DNA of 64,000 bases from Prionace glauca (lineage: Eukaryota; Chordata; Chondrichthyes; Carcharhiniformes; Carcharhinidae). The notes beneath the pieces were generated by a model. It searched no databases and had not been told where the DNA came from. It saw only the letters and a list, made by a program, of their open reading frames with translations. The first letter of the stretch is position 1. Each line of letters starts with the position of its first letter. The translations under genes and the position numbers were made by a program. Below are positions 44,096-55,740 of this stretch, one piece after another. The stretch spans positions 54,368,890 through 54,432,889 of the forward strand of contig CM075760.1 in NCBI GenBank assembly GCA_037974335.1, in the 5' to 3' direction.

Positions 44096-44579
44096 TTCAG
44101 TCAAATTTTAGCTTGCTAATGTCTGCTATGGAGAATTCCTTGATTTCAGTTTGTTGTTCAACATTATCCAACCCTCGATGTTAAAGGCATGTTTTCGTTG
44201 CTCTGAAATCACTGTCAAATGTCTGCTGGAAAATAATAAACTCCTTTTTGATGCACTGACAGGAAAGTTCGATTTTGACACCGAGCACTTATTCCCATCC
44301 TGTTCAGGCTCCAACAGAATTTAATGGGTTTCTGGGTGCAGACTCATATGGTTAATCACCATCTGAAATATCTGATAGTAGTGTGTGCTCAAAAAGACAG
44401 ATACAAGTGATACTGTAAGTGAACTAGTGGAAATGGCGGACATTTCACAGAATAATCTTTTTAATGGCTTTTCATCACTAAGAAACAGGAAAAGCCACTC
44501 AGACAGATTAGGGAATCGATGCTCAGTTCGGATGTACTGGACTTTCCTGTAAAGGGCCGGATTTTATGCGCCTGAATGT

Positions 44580-44945
44580 TTCACACCCATAGTGAAAAAA
44601 GCTCAAGTGTGAACAACAGAGAGTTCTTGATTCCCCTCCATTTAAATGTAGTTGACTTTGTGGAAAAGCTGACGACAGCCAATCTGAAAATTGTGATCTG
44701 TATTACCCGGAGATTTCATTCGTTCTGTTGGTCAGTTATGTTTTCAATTCAGTGATGATCAATATCCCTTGAAAGGTATTTGCTTTTGTTTGAAAGCTGA
44801 CTGTGGTCAATTTCAAAATAAGTACCATGGGATGTGTATTTCCCGGTGATTCGCTTTCTTTTGTTGGTTAGTCATGCTTGCAATTCAATGCTGTCTATTT
44901 CAAAGATATTCAGTCCAGAATGAGGGCATTTCGTGTCAAATAAAT
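44580..44945 (+). repeat. Local repeat copies 2 and 3 in tandem
   Basis: Copy 2 (44580-44768) and the more diverged copy 3 (44769-44945) follow each other; both contain GAAAGCTGAC or AAAAGCTGAC, a GTGATCTG/GGATGTG then TATT-CCCGG step, and CAATTCA. With copy 1 they flank tRNA-Val. 44110-44579 shows nothing recognisable. Confidence 0.6.
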
Positions 44946-45164
44946 GTATTCAAGTTAAAGGTTGAATCAAAGAACCGGGAAGGTGCAATGAAATTCGATG
45001 GGATTTTTATTCTCCGCCCATTTTCATATCGGCAAATTGTCACTTTGTGCAAAAGGAGGCCATGATGTTCGGTTAGTGATCAGAGAGCGCCCTCCCGTGG
45101 ACAGTACAACATTGGAAACAGACGCAGAAACAAGACCCGAGATATCTGCACTCAGAGACACATC

Positions 45165-45865
45165 CAAACCCAGCTTGCAGGTGCAGCAGGTGGTCAGGAA
45201 GGCGAATGGGATGCTGGCGTTCATAGCGAGGGGGATTGAACATAAAAGTAGGGAGGTCTTGCTGCAGCTGTATAGGGCATTGGTGAGGCCGCAGCTGGAG
45301 TACTTTGTGCAGTTTTGGGCGTCGCACCTGCGCAAGGATATTTTGGCCCTGGAGGGTGTGCAGAGGAGGTTTACTCGGCTGATACCGGAGTTGAGAGGAT
45401 TGAGCTATGAGAAGAGGCTGAATAAACTAGGCTTGTACTCGTTAGAGTTTAGAAGAATGAGGGGAGATCTCATTGAGACGTATAAGATGATGAATGGGAT
45501 GGGTAGGATAGAGGTGGAGAGACTCTTCCCGCTCAAAAAAGACAGTAGGACTAGGGGGCACAGCCTCAAGATAAAGGGGGGGCGGTTTAGAACAGAGTTG
45601 AGGAGGAACTTGTTCACTCAAAGGGTGGTGAATCTCTGGAATTCTCTGCCCGTTGAAGTGGTGGAGGCTGCCTCGCTAAATATTTTTAAGAAGCGGGTTG
45701 ATGGGTTTTTGATAAGAGAAGGGATTAAGGGTTATGGGGAGAGGGCGGGAAGGTGGAGCTGAGTCACGACAGATCAGCCATGATCTTATTGAATGGCGGG
45801 GCAGGCTCGAAGGGCCAGATGGCCTACTCCTGCTCCTATTTCTTATGTTCTTATGTTCTTATAAC
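45165..45865 (+). mobile_element. CR1 LINE 3' portion with open frame
   Basis: Open from KPSLQVQQVVRKANGMLAFI to SLNIFKKRVDGFLIREGIKG without a break (about 45165-45762), then the 3' UTR and TTCTTATG tail. Near-identical to 27412-28688 over the shared part, hence recent. Confidence 0.88.
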
Positions 45866-46240
45866 ACTGAACAAGAGGAAACTTCCTCTCAACATCCACA
45901 CTGTTAGCACCTCTTAGAGTTTTGAAGGTTTCAGTCAATTTGCCTCTTACTCTTCTGAATTCTTGTGGGCACAAACCTGACATCACCATCCTTTCCTCAT
46001 AAGATAACCCGCTCATATCTGGCAATCGTTCAATGAAACTCCTCTGAACTTTTTCTAACGCATTAACATCTTTCTTAAGAAAAGGAGGCAAGTAGTGTGC
46101 ACAATATTCGAAATATGTGCAATGCCCTCGCTAATGCCAACATTTCCGATCTATCTTTATGTGTCAGCACATTTAACATTTATATCTTCACTCTCTTCAT
46201 CACTGCAGGAATCATCCCAATTATATGTTTCTTGACCAAT
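45866..46240 (-). repeat. CR1 fragment, old
   Basis: Minus-strand frame reads LEKVQRSFIERLPDMSGLSY and KLTETFKTLRGANSVDVERK, CR1-like but diverged. It abuts the tail of the young CR1. Confidence 0.65.
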
Positions 46241-46299
46241 TCAGCCCGAGTGTATTTGTTCAGGTCAAATCTAGTTTAATTAACTTGTTTGAGTTTTAT

Positions 46300-46640
46300 G
46301 CGGTGTGACAGAGATTGTCTGTGAGGATATTTCTCTTAATGGACGTTCAAAAGTCATGTGATACTGTGCTGCACCACAGTCTTGTTCAGTGGCAGAAGGA
46401 TCTTGACACAGAGGGCGCGGGTTGAAGTAAATTGGTGGAAGAAACGTGGAGACATCACGAAAAACATTGTCAGACAGTGAGTAATCCAGATCTGGAATGT
46501 GCTGTTTGAGAGTGTGGTGCAGGCAGAGCCAATTAATGGTTTCAAAATGGAATTGCATATGGTCTGAAAATGAACAAAATGCTAGACTGTGGGGTACAGA
46601 GTGTTATTCGATGATTTGCCTCTTTAAAGGGCCAACACAC
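46300..46640 (+). repeat. CR1 3' end, old
   Basis: Reads like a decayed CR1 terminus (AATCCAGATCTGGAATGTGC; GGTTTCAAAATGGAATTGCA). 46641-47149 shows nothing recognisable beyond a possible shared motif TAGAAAACCAGT also at 60263. Confidence 0.5.
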
Positions 46641-47149
46641 ACACGAAGCTTCAAAATGCCTTCTTCTCTGCTGTAAGTACTTTGTCAATGTTGAAAGGGA
46701 GACAGTGTCATAATGGTAATATTTCTGCGAGAGTAATTCCGAGGGTAGGCAAATTTCTCAATATATATATTCAAATCCACTTACAAAAGGTTTTAAAATG
46801 CAATTACAATTTTGAATTTACATTTCGTTTCTGTAATTGCGGCCATGACAAGAAATATATCAGATTATCTAATGCCCTGCAGAAAAGGAAACCTTCCATC
46901 ATTCACCAGTTTGGCCCAGAATTGACTCCAGGCGCACACGTGTTTGGCGATTATGTACCTTCCATGAGGGTCTAGAAAACCAGTAAATTCAGTGTATTCG
47001 CGATTGCCAATATATGTTGGCCTTACCAGCTAGATATACAGCCCATCAAAGAATAAGAAACAGCAACTGAAATCAGCATTTCACAACACTTGCAATAGCA
47101 AACATCGTCCAGGAGATGGCAGTGAAACTGTGCTTTTTGGCACGACATG

Positions 47150-48210
47150 ATACAGATGATCATCTGAGTTATTTCTGTAATAGACTCAGTCTTTGTCCAT
47201 CCTAAACGTGACCCAGTTTCTCTGACACGAAATCATTTTTCTGATTATATGATAATAATTCTGAGCTGATTTTGTACTCAACAAAATCCCAGTTGTTGCT
47301 ATACTGCACCAAGCCTCATTTGACATTACACCGTTCACTCTGGCAGTTACGACAGCACGGAATTAATCCTCGTCTAATGGCATGAAACTCTATATCTCCG
47401 TTGTTACTTCACTGGACCATCTCTCTCCTGATAATGTACCAGGATATGTTACTGTTTGCATTACACGAGACTCCGTCTCAGTTATTACATTGCTGAAACC
47501 TGCCACATATAAAGAAATATTGACAATATCTCAATCACTGCTGCACTAGTCCACCTCCCTGTTTATACCGAATAATATTCTGTCTCTAATTATTATTCTG
47601 TCTGATGATTTATTTATTTCTGCAATTGCTCCTGTCAAAGTTTATATCAATCTAAAGGTTTGGTTTGAAATTACTGCATCGGCTTTGTCTCAGTTTATAT
47701 TATACAATGACCAGAATCTGACAAGATTACACTGGGAGACAGTTCTATTGCGCCAGCTGCTCTCTCCTTTATCAGTGTGCCAAACCATACCTCTGCTCAT
47801 TTTACACATTATCCTTTCTCAATTATTGCTTTATTCTGCATTGCCTCACTTTTTATTCCACTGGGTCACATCTCTGTTTATATCACACTAGATCATGTCT
47901 CTATTTTCTGTTAGTCTGATACGCTGGAACCAGTCTCAGTTTAAATTACAGCGCACATCGACCCTGCTTATATTAGAATAGACCTTGTCTTTGTCAAAAC
48001 TAAGTATGTCATGTCTCTATTTAGATGAGAAAACACCACACTGGTTAGTAATATACCGTATACATTCTCTCCGTAATGACTGAACTGGGCCCAGTCTGTA
48101 TTCTTATTAGTACATTTGCTGTATCGATACCTGGTGCATTCGGCTCTATCTCTGTATTACTGCACAAAACCCATCCCTCGTTTATATTACAACAGATCAT
48201 ATTAGTTGGA
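47150..48210 (+). repeat. Degenerate minisatellite, array 1
   Basis: About 1 kb of diverged units with a period of roughly 40-50 bp built on CTGTCTC-GTTTATATTACA-CTGG variants (TCTCAGTTTATATTATACAA, TCTGTTTATATCACACTAGA, TCTCAGTTTAAATTACAGCG). Inverted counterpart at 55741-56340. Confidence 0.7.
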
Positions 48211-48214
48211 TTGG

Positions 48215-48375
48215 CCATGCAAAATTGCCCGTTATTTTCCCTTAGAATATGTGGATTAGCCACGGTAAATGTGTGGGGCTAATGGGGATAGGGCAGAGGG
48301 GAGGACCTGGGTGGGATGCAGACTCGGTGGGCCAAGATAACCTTTCTTCTGAACTGTAGGAATTCTACTGTTCTA
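48215..48375 (+). mobile_element. tRNA-derived SINE 3' half
   Basis: GGATTGGCCATGCAAAATTG to GAACTGTAGGAATTCTACTG. Confidence 0.8.
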
Positions 48376-49452
48376 TGTCTAAGAATTATCATAGACATTT
48401 GTGTGCTTGTGTATTTTATATATTGTATTTTCTAATAACCCCCTTTGGAGAAATGATCTCTTTTAGCAATTCCCCTTCAGTTTTCCCAGTGATAACCTTC
48501 AGCCCATCTCTGCCTTCCATGAATGCATGAAAACACCAAACAGTTCATCTGTTTCAACTGAAGGTCATTTAAGTTGTAAGTATTTATTGACAACCATTCG
48601 GTTGTGTGCTCTTGCATACAAAATGATTTCAGCCTCACTATTTTGTTCCCGGCGTTGACTTATCTGTCTTTAGGGATCTGTTGGAAAATGAATAAATCGC
48701 ATCTTGAATGACGAGGAGATTATGAAAATTGATTTTCTCAATGTCTCACTGAAGTTCCTGATATAGGACTCAATTGTGTGCTGATTTGTGAAAATGATGG
48801 TGAAAATGACCCTGGATATATAGCCGACAGGAGATAATTATACTTCTAATTCACAGACTTTTTATTCCTATTAATGCTAAGGATTGAAACATCTGCTGCT
48901 CTCCTGAGGAGGTTCAATATTTTTATTTAACCGTTATCTATCCCAAATATTTTCTACTGTGTATGGGTTATACAATCTCGGTATTACGATGAATCAGAAT
49001 CAGGTGTATCATAAGGGTGGCCAGACCTTATGTGATATAAACAGTGATGTTGCCGGGTGAACATGGACTGCAGCGATTCAAGATAGCAGCTCATCACCAC
49101 TTTGTGAGGGGCAATTAGAGAAGGACAACAGGTATCAGTGCTCCCCACATCCTATAAATGATTAAAAATTCTGCAGTAACAACAGAGACAGAATCGAATC
49201 TAATATAGACAGATATTCTCGCACAATTATGACATAAACTGACCAAGAGATTCATGTAAAGCAATGTATGGGATCTCTAGGATAAGAGAGACAGAGCATG
49301 ATATCATATTTAAATAAACATTTCTTGTGCGTTTGATAATTCTGGAAAAAAGTAATTTGTTCAATAATAATCGACAGGTGTCCAATGAAGGAAATCAGAT
49401 TCAGGTTCTAATTCACAACTACAAGGGTAACGCTTTCCAAAAAATAATCATA
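48376..49452. other. No gene recognised
   Basis: AT-rich. 49060-49150 is the end of the abundant non-LTR element (TGGACTGCAGCGATTCAAGA, GGGGCAATTAGAGAAGGACA). Confidence 0.5.
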
Positions 49453-50040
49453 GGGAATTAGAACATTATAATTTGAGTGACTGGCTCAAGTGTATCACTG
49501 ACAGAGACAGCTGGGCCCGGAGTCAGACTGGAACCTGAGAATTAGAACTTTACAATGTGAATGACTGGCCCCAGTGTATCACTGACAGAGACAGCTGGGC
49601 CCGGAGTCAGACTGGAACCTGAGTATTAAAACATTACAATGTGAATGACTGGCACCAGTGTATCACTAACAGAGACAGCTGGGCCCAGAGTCAGACTGGA
49701 ACCTGAGAATTAGAACATTACAATGTGAATGACTGGCACCAGTGTATCACTGACAGAGACAGCTGGGCCCGGAGTCAGACTGGGACCTGAGAATTAAAAC
49801 ATTACAATGTGAATGACTGGCTCCAGTGTATCACTAACAGAGACAGCTGGGCCCAGAGTCAGACTGGAACCTGAGAATTAGAACTTTACAATGTGAATGA
49901 CTGGCCCCAGTGTATCACTGACAGAGACAGATGGGCCCGGAGTCAGACTGGAAACTGAGTATTAGAACATTACAATGTGAATGCCTGGCCCCAGTGTATC
50001 ACTGACAGAGACAGCTGGGCCCGGAGTCAGACTGGGACCT
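49453..50040 (+). repeat. 84-bp tandem array, seven copies in perfect register
   Basis: Copies end at 49536, 49620, 49704, 49788, 49872, 49956 and 50040, each exactly 84 bp with no indel and only point differences. Every unit holds GTGTATCACT, AGAGACAGCTGGGCCC (one has GATGGGCCC) and GGAGTCAGACTGG. All three plus frames of the unit contain stops, so it is not coding on that strand. Confidence 0.95.
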
Positions 50041-50495
50041 GATATAAAAAAACAATTATTTCTTGGGCCTTAGCGCGGGTGTCGTTGTCATGACGAGTGA
50101 CGCTGGGATTTGTGTGGCAAACACGGATTGGAAACCCTATGGCAACCGCAGGAGTGACTGACTCCACCTGACTAAGAGCTGTTATTCCCAAGATGGGGAG
50201 GGAGCAGTCAGTCATGGGACACTCCATATTTTCCTGTTATCTGAGGCAATAATGGTGAATAATTGTGAATTATCTGGTCCCTCTTATTCTTACAAATAGT
50301 CCTGCAGTTACAGTCAAAATTAGGACACGTGAAGACTGAAAAAACTAAATATAAAAGCATCATCGGAGGCAAAAAGAACAGTGCAATAAATGTTAAGGAT
50401 TGTTGTGCTTTTCCTAAACAAGTTCGATCCATTGCTAATTTGTTCAAAGTCACGGCTTGTATGTAGAATTGAATAATTGAATTTCGGAATAGTCC
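50041..50495. other. No gene recognised
   Basis: GC-richer stretch at 50060-50220 with short frames; function not evident. Confidence 0.4.
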
Positions 50496-50690
50496 ACCAC
50501 CCCGCCCCCACCCTCCCCACCCCACTGCACTCCTCCCCCACACACACACACACAAACACACACAAACACAAGTTCTGTCACAAGATAAGGGTAGCACAAG
50601 ATGAAAGCTGGATGAATGTTGCATTTTATTCAGGCTCAATGAAGGCCGGGGGTGGTGGGGGTGGGGCGGGGGGTGGGGGGAGGGATACAG
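50496..50690. repeat. CA run and GGTGGGG-rich low complexity
   Basis: CCACCCCGCCCCCACCCTCC then a CA run at about 50540-50573, and GGGGTGGGGCGGGG-type sequence at about 50649-50683. Confidence 0.85.
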
Positions 50691-52149
50691 AATCGATGCT
50701 TGGACAATGATACTTAAAGGCCATTAAAATGGACCTATTCTCGAAAAATCCTTCAAATTTTAGCTCTATGAAGGATATATCTCATTAGTTTTCCAAAGTT
50801 ACTGTGAAACCTGATTCAATCAGCCTTTCAAGCTCTTTATTCCATTTCATAACAACTGTTGTGTCAAGGTGAATATTTAAAATTCTGTCGCCCTGTTCAA
50901 TAAAATACGTCTTTTCCCATTGGTTACCGACTGTCCTTCGAGTAGAAATATTCTCTCTTTAATTACCCCACTCACAACTTCACGATTTTGAACTCGAATT
51001 AAAGTGTTCAAATGATTGACAAGGAAATGGAGAGAGACTAAAGGAAATTTGGGAGAAAGAAGAACAGAGTGCTGACAGATAAAAGCTGAGGAACAAAAAT
51101 AAATAACAGATGGAGAGAAAATGATCAAACAAGGAAACATAACAGCTATCATTCCCTTCCTTCACGGAATCCAGGGGAGTTCAGTGATCCACTGACCATT
51201 CCGATAATGCCCGGGAATGGAACCTCTGAACAGATCACATCAGGCTCATTGCAAATGTGACCGCAATGTGATCTGTCTGACTCTGCCCCGACTCTGTGGG
51301 CAGATATAAACCACACTGACAGATGTTCTCACCAGATTGTGGTCTCTGGATTTATTTTCTGCTCAGAAGTGAGATGTGCGGTTTGGAACCGGCAGCATGA
51401 AACAGGAAGTTGTGTTACCTGAGAATGAAACAACCGGGGCCAGTTTGATGTTATCACCGTGAACAGTCTTCCTGCCTGTGAGGGTGAACTCACTCTGAAA
51501 GCATCAAGAACAGTCACACAGATTGCTGCCGGTCTCAGCATTACATTCACCCCCATTCCCATATTAATGAAACAAGAAAATGATCATATTAGGAGGTTTA
51601 AACAGATTAATTGAAGGGAAATGGGCTGAAGATTATCGCTGAGAGGAAACATTACAGCAATATTTCTTTCCCGCCGAGGTGTTTTAAAGTAGGAAGTTTA
51701 AGTGTGTTCAGTGCTGTGTAACAGAGTTGAGGAGAGGGGTTGAAGCGAATGAGCTGGTTTGTTTCCGACACTGAATTTTCCACTGTTGAGACATTTGTGC
51801 TTCACCTTTTTAGTCAAAAGATGTCGTAACCAAAAAAGTAAATAAACTTTTTTTTCAACGAGGAGCCAGATCCGTTTCCTGGGTACCCATGTAAGTGAGT
51901 TAATGGAGACTGAGGGAGAGAATAAAATTTAACTGATTTAGGTGCAGTCTGAGGCAGGGAAAGATAGGAGAGAAGTTCAGTGAATCATTTGAAATTGCAT
52001 GCCATTGGCAGTGGAATGGCCAGCTGTACATCACATTCAAGCACGCCCAGGGCAATTCATTACATTTAGGTTTTGACTGAGAAAGTGCAAGTAAATACTG
52101 AATATGTTACTCATATCGTTTTTAAAGTTAGTAAGAATTATTTACACAG
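50691..52149. other. No gene recognised
   Basis: A TATA-like ATATAAACC near 51305 and short frames on both strands around 51330-51560 were examined for a V leader and exon; none fits. Otherwise unique AT-rich sequence. Confidence 0.45.
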
Positions 52150-52345
52150 TGGTTAGCACTGGAACCCCACACTGTTACGGACACAGGTTCCATTTCGGCC
52201 TTGTGTAACTGTATGGTGTTTTAAAAATCACCCTGTGTGTGCGTGGGTTTCCTCCAGGTTTACCACTTTCCCTCTACAATCCAAAGATGTGCAGGGTGGT
52301 TCGAATGGCCATGCTCAGTTACCCTTTAGTGTCCATTTACAGTGC
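52150..52345 (+). mobile_element. tRNA-derived SINE, decayed
   Basis: ACAGTGGTTAGCACTGGAAC, GTGCGTGGGTTTCCTCCAGG, CAATCCAAAGATGTGCAGGG. Confidence 0.75.
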
Positions 52346-52486
52346 AACGTGACATGCATTTATTATGTTCTTCAATCTCTTTTGTACAAGAGAACGCTAC
52401 AAGTTTCATCCCAAGCTTTCAAGAAAAGCTTGTCCTAGGTCCCACAGATCCCTGGACAATGTTTATAGTGTCTTCTTCCGTACAAT

Positions 52487-52555
52487 AGTCTTGGATCAAC
52501 CTACAATTCCTTCGCCCCAGGGATTCAGTATCAATTCACTCCGCCCAAAGGCACG
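52487..52555 (+). pseudogene. IgHV fragment (CDR2 to start of framework 3)
   Basis: In one frame reads SLGSTYNSFAPGIQYQFTPP then KGT, matching the intact IgHV at 63.46-63.52 kb ([20 protein letters not shown]). At DNA level GCCCCAGGGATTCAG is identical in both. There is no framework 1 or 2 before it and no second cysteine after it; a fold-back element starts a few bases downstream. A truncated relic of a second IgHV gene. Confidence 0.75.
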
Positions 52556-52569
52556 TAAAAAAAAGTAAA

Positions 52570-52790
52570 GAGAAAACGCTGGAAAATCTCAGCAAGTCCG
52601 GTAGCATCTGTAAGGAGAGAGAAGAGCTGACGTTTCGAGTCCAATGACCCTTCCTCAACGCTTTGTCAAAAGGTCATCTGGACTGGAAACGTCAGCTCTT
52701 TTCTCTCCTTACAGATATTACCAGGCCTGCTGAGATTTTCCAGCATTATTTTTCTTTTGATTTCAATTCCAGAATACACAGTAATTTACT
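52570..52790. repeat. Fold-back element, clear palindrome
   Basis: Arms at about 52575-52657 and 52668-52755 pair closely: GCTGGAAAATCTCAGCAAGT with GGCCTGCTGAGATTTTCCAGC-like sequence, and GAGAGAAGAGCTGACGTTTC with AAACGTCAGCTCTTTTCTCT. The loop is about 10 bp. Confidence 0.85.
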
Positions 52791-53515
52791 TTTATACTTC
52801 AAACAACACCGTTCTTTGGAAATAACACGAGAAACGAAGATTCCTATCTTTACCTTGTCTGTCCCAGATAGACTCCAGTTCCACTGTAAGGAAAATGACC
52901 CTTCACCACCACTGAACTTGCCGAGCAAGCCACCCAGTTGTATCAACGATTTTATCGACAGTCAAACAATAAAATCATCCCGAGGGCAAGTTTCACCAAG
53001 GTGGTTCACAACCGCCTTTTCGGCAGGGATAATTAATGTTGGCTTTGTTGCTCACATCCAGAGGATCAATGAAAACAGCACAAAGTGCTGCAGGTTCCAG
53101 AAATCTAAACAATAAAAACGCTACTCAGCAGCTGAATGGGCATCAGCAGAGAGAGAAGCAGATTCACATTTAAGGTCGATGCCAGGATGCAAAATCTCTT
53201 GATATGACTACAAAGAGCAAGGCAGTTATGCCCAATATCCGACACAAATCCTAATTTTTCATATAAAATCGCAAAGTTATGGTCATTTATTATATCTCGG
53301 TTTGTTAGAGCAAGTTAAGCGTCCATTACTTACTGTATTTCGAACATTATAGCAGTGACTAAATTCAGCAAAGTGAGCTGTAAGAACGTTGAGACGGCAT
53401 GAGGTCGGGTAAAATGTTCTATAAATGCAAGTTCCACCAAAATGAAAGCTGTAATTTTTTGGAAGTGCTGAGATTGTTGCAGATATATTCATTCTTCTGC
53501 CTGATCATAGCAGCA
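52791..53515. other. No gene recognised
   Basis: A 150-codon plus frame at 52663-53115 overlaps the fold-back element and shows no domain. Confidence 0.45.
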
Positions 53516-53519
53516 TGAA

Positions 53520-53975
53520 CTCATATAATCCCTACAGTTCAAATGGAGGCCATTCTGTCCAAAAAGTCTGCAGCGGCTCTCCAGCAGAGCATCCTACCTG
53601 GGCCCAGCCTTCACCCTATCCCGACAACGTCACATATTCACACGCTAATCCCCCGAACCTGCACATCGCTGGACACTAACAGGAAATTTAACGTAGACAA
53701 TCCACCTTGTGAAGGATGCTCTGATGGATAGCTGGTGCAGACTTGATTAACAGAATGGAGTCCTTCTGCACTGTAGGGATTCCGTGATTCTACGTTGCGC
53801 ATCATTGGACGCTGAACGGCAACTTATCGTAGCCAATCCACCTAATCTGCACATGTTGGGACTGTGGAAGGAAACTGGAGCACTCTGAGGGAATTCACAT
53901 GGATATGGGTCGAATGTGAAAACCATTCACATCCAACCAAGGTTGGAATCGAACGCGTTTCCCTGTGAGGCAGCA
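53520..53975 (-). mobile_element. Two adjacent SINE copies or one duplicated SINE
   Basis: Reverse-SINE landmarks occur twice: ATCCCTACAGTTCAAATGG and ACTAACAGGAAATTTAACGT, then GACGCTGAACGGCAACTTAT and GACTGTGGAAGGAAACTGGA. Short plus-oriented SINE 3' sequence (CTGCACTGTAGGGATTCCGT) lies between at about 53765-53790. Confidence 0.6.
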
Positions 53976-54890
53976 AAATTAATTGTATCTCTTAGTGATA
54001 ACCATATTGGATTTTTTATTCTTCTGTCATGTGAGTGTAATCACTATTTATGACAGGAATATTGAGACATCAGTTCTCTCTTTTGTTTAATTGAACTTGC
54101 CTAGTTTAAACAGATTAAAACCTCAATCAGATTAACATTCAGAAGAATATCTGTCTGTTCACAGATGCTTCATGAATTGTGACATCAGAACTTTCAGAAC
54201 TAATTCTGAAATGGAATGTATCATTTTCTTTTAATTAAATACAACTGTTGTTATGAATGTTCAAAACATTCTATTCATTTCGAACCAACTGTTAAAATTC
54301 TGAAAATAAATCGCTATTTTGAGTTGAAACTGATCAATAAGTGACGGTTTATCTGGTTTTGCTGTCATGAACATTTCATTGTTAACAGTGAGGTATTTAT
54401 GTAAATAAATACAAAAATAGAAATTTCAAATTAGATTGTTGACTAACAAAAACACAGCAAATATTTCCCCACCAACACAGCACAGAAATAGAGACAACCA
54501 TGCAAATCAATCAACGGATTCCAGTAATGATTGTTTTTCAACAATATTTGTTCATGAGTTTTATGAGAAAAAAACATCATGATGATATCTATGTTCAGAA
54601 TTAGGAAATAATCCCTCTGATCCCGAAATAAAATGACACAGAAAACACAGAACATCTCCTGTGTTTCATCTCTTTCTCTGTCTTTCTCTTGTCTGGTTCT
54701 GTGTCTTGTCTCTCCACGATGGTTCATCGTCTTCACTCCACAGATAAAGTCAATATCTGTCCAATGTATTCTCTCAGCCAGAGTTACAGGCTTCTAAAAT
54801 ACATAATTAAATGAATTTGAATCCGTGAGTGAGATTCACTCCATAAGATCTCTTGAACATTCTCGGACCTTGAAATGCTTGCTACATTTT
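53976..54890. other. No gene recognised
   Basis: AT-rich. A 97-codon minus frame at 54443-54736 is charged low complexity (RHRTRQEKDRERDETQ) and not recognised. Confidence 0.45.
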
Positions 54891-54894
54891 CTTT

Positions 54895-55480
54895 TGCTTC
54901 TAACCTCGGCTGTAGCTAATGATAAGAATTCGATGTCGCAGCACCAAGGGACCTTTCTCTAGATTTAGCCGGTGTTATCCCTGTCCTTGCAATATTTGAC
55001 TGGGCAGTGTGGAGGAACATTTACTCTGCATCTAAACTCACCGTAGCTGCCTTTTGAATGTTTGATATGACTTTGCCAATATCAAGATTTAGTCCCCATC
55101 TAATTTCTGCTGTACCTGACCTGGATGCGTTTTATGGAACTGTGCAGACAATCTTTCCCCTGTATCTAGCACCTGCCTCCCGAATATCTAAAGGAAGGGT
55201 GCAGGAGAGGTTTTAAGTAGAAGAGAGTCCATTCTCTTTCTGCCTTGATTTAGTTTGAGCAGCATTTGTAGAGGGAGGTTCACTCTGTTTCTAGACAGTA
55301 TACTGTTGTTCGAACGTTTGATTTGAATAATGTAGAGGGAGATTCACTTTGTACTGACTCATGTTATTCCTTCATTGGGAGTGTTTAATTTGGCAATGCA
55401 GAGGGAATTTTGCATACTTCAGCTAACCACATGTAACTCCTGTCCTAAGTTTATGATGGGACAGTCGGCCGTCTCTATAA
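54895..55480 (+). repeat. Degenerate tandem repeat, period about 65-70 bp
   Basis: Recurring order GTGTTTGATTTG-like, GCAATGCAGAGGGA, TTCACTCTGT-TCTA, CTGTA/GTAACTCCTGTCC; clear at 55255-55440 (GTAGAGGGAGGTTCACTCTG, GTAGAGGGAGATTCACTTTG, GCAGAGGGAATTTTGCATAC), diverged before. Roughly eight or nine units. Confidence 0.65.
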
Positions 55481-55514
55481 GTTTCATGGGGATTGAATCT
55501 GTGTCTGTACATTA

Positions 55515-55740
55515 CAGTACTCCGGTTTCCTCCCACGGTCCAAAGACGAGTAAGTCAGGTTGAATCGACTATGCTAAGAAATTGTTCGTTAATGACCAGG
55601 GATGCTTAGGGTAGAGGGATTAGTGGATACAATATGTAGGGGGTATGGGGGCAGGACCCACGTGGGATTGTGTTCGGTGCAGACTCGATGGGCCGAAGGG
55701 CCTCTTTCTGCACTGTAGGATTCTAAGATTCTACGAACTG
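55515..55740 (+). mobile_element. tRNA-derived SINE, 5'-truncated
   Basis: TCCGGTTTCCTCCCACGGTC to TGCACTGTAGGATTCTAAGA. Confidence 0.85.

Noticed and set aside
46345-46425. Possible V segment end (ATACTGTGCTGCACCACAGTC)
   Set aside because: The upstream sequence has no framework 3 and no nonamer follows at 23 or 12 bp; it lies in a decayed CR1 3' end.
51200-51562. Possible V promoter (ATTGCAAAT, ATATAAACC) with leader and exon
   Set aside because: Not an exact octamer, and no leader or V-domain frame follows on either strand.
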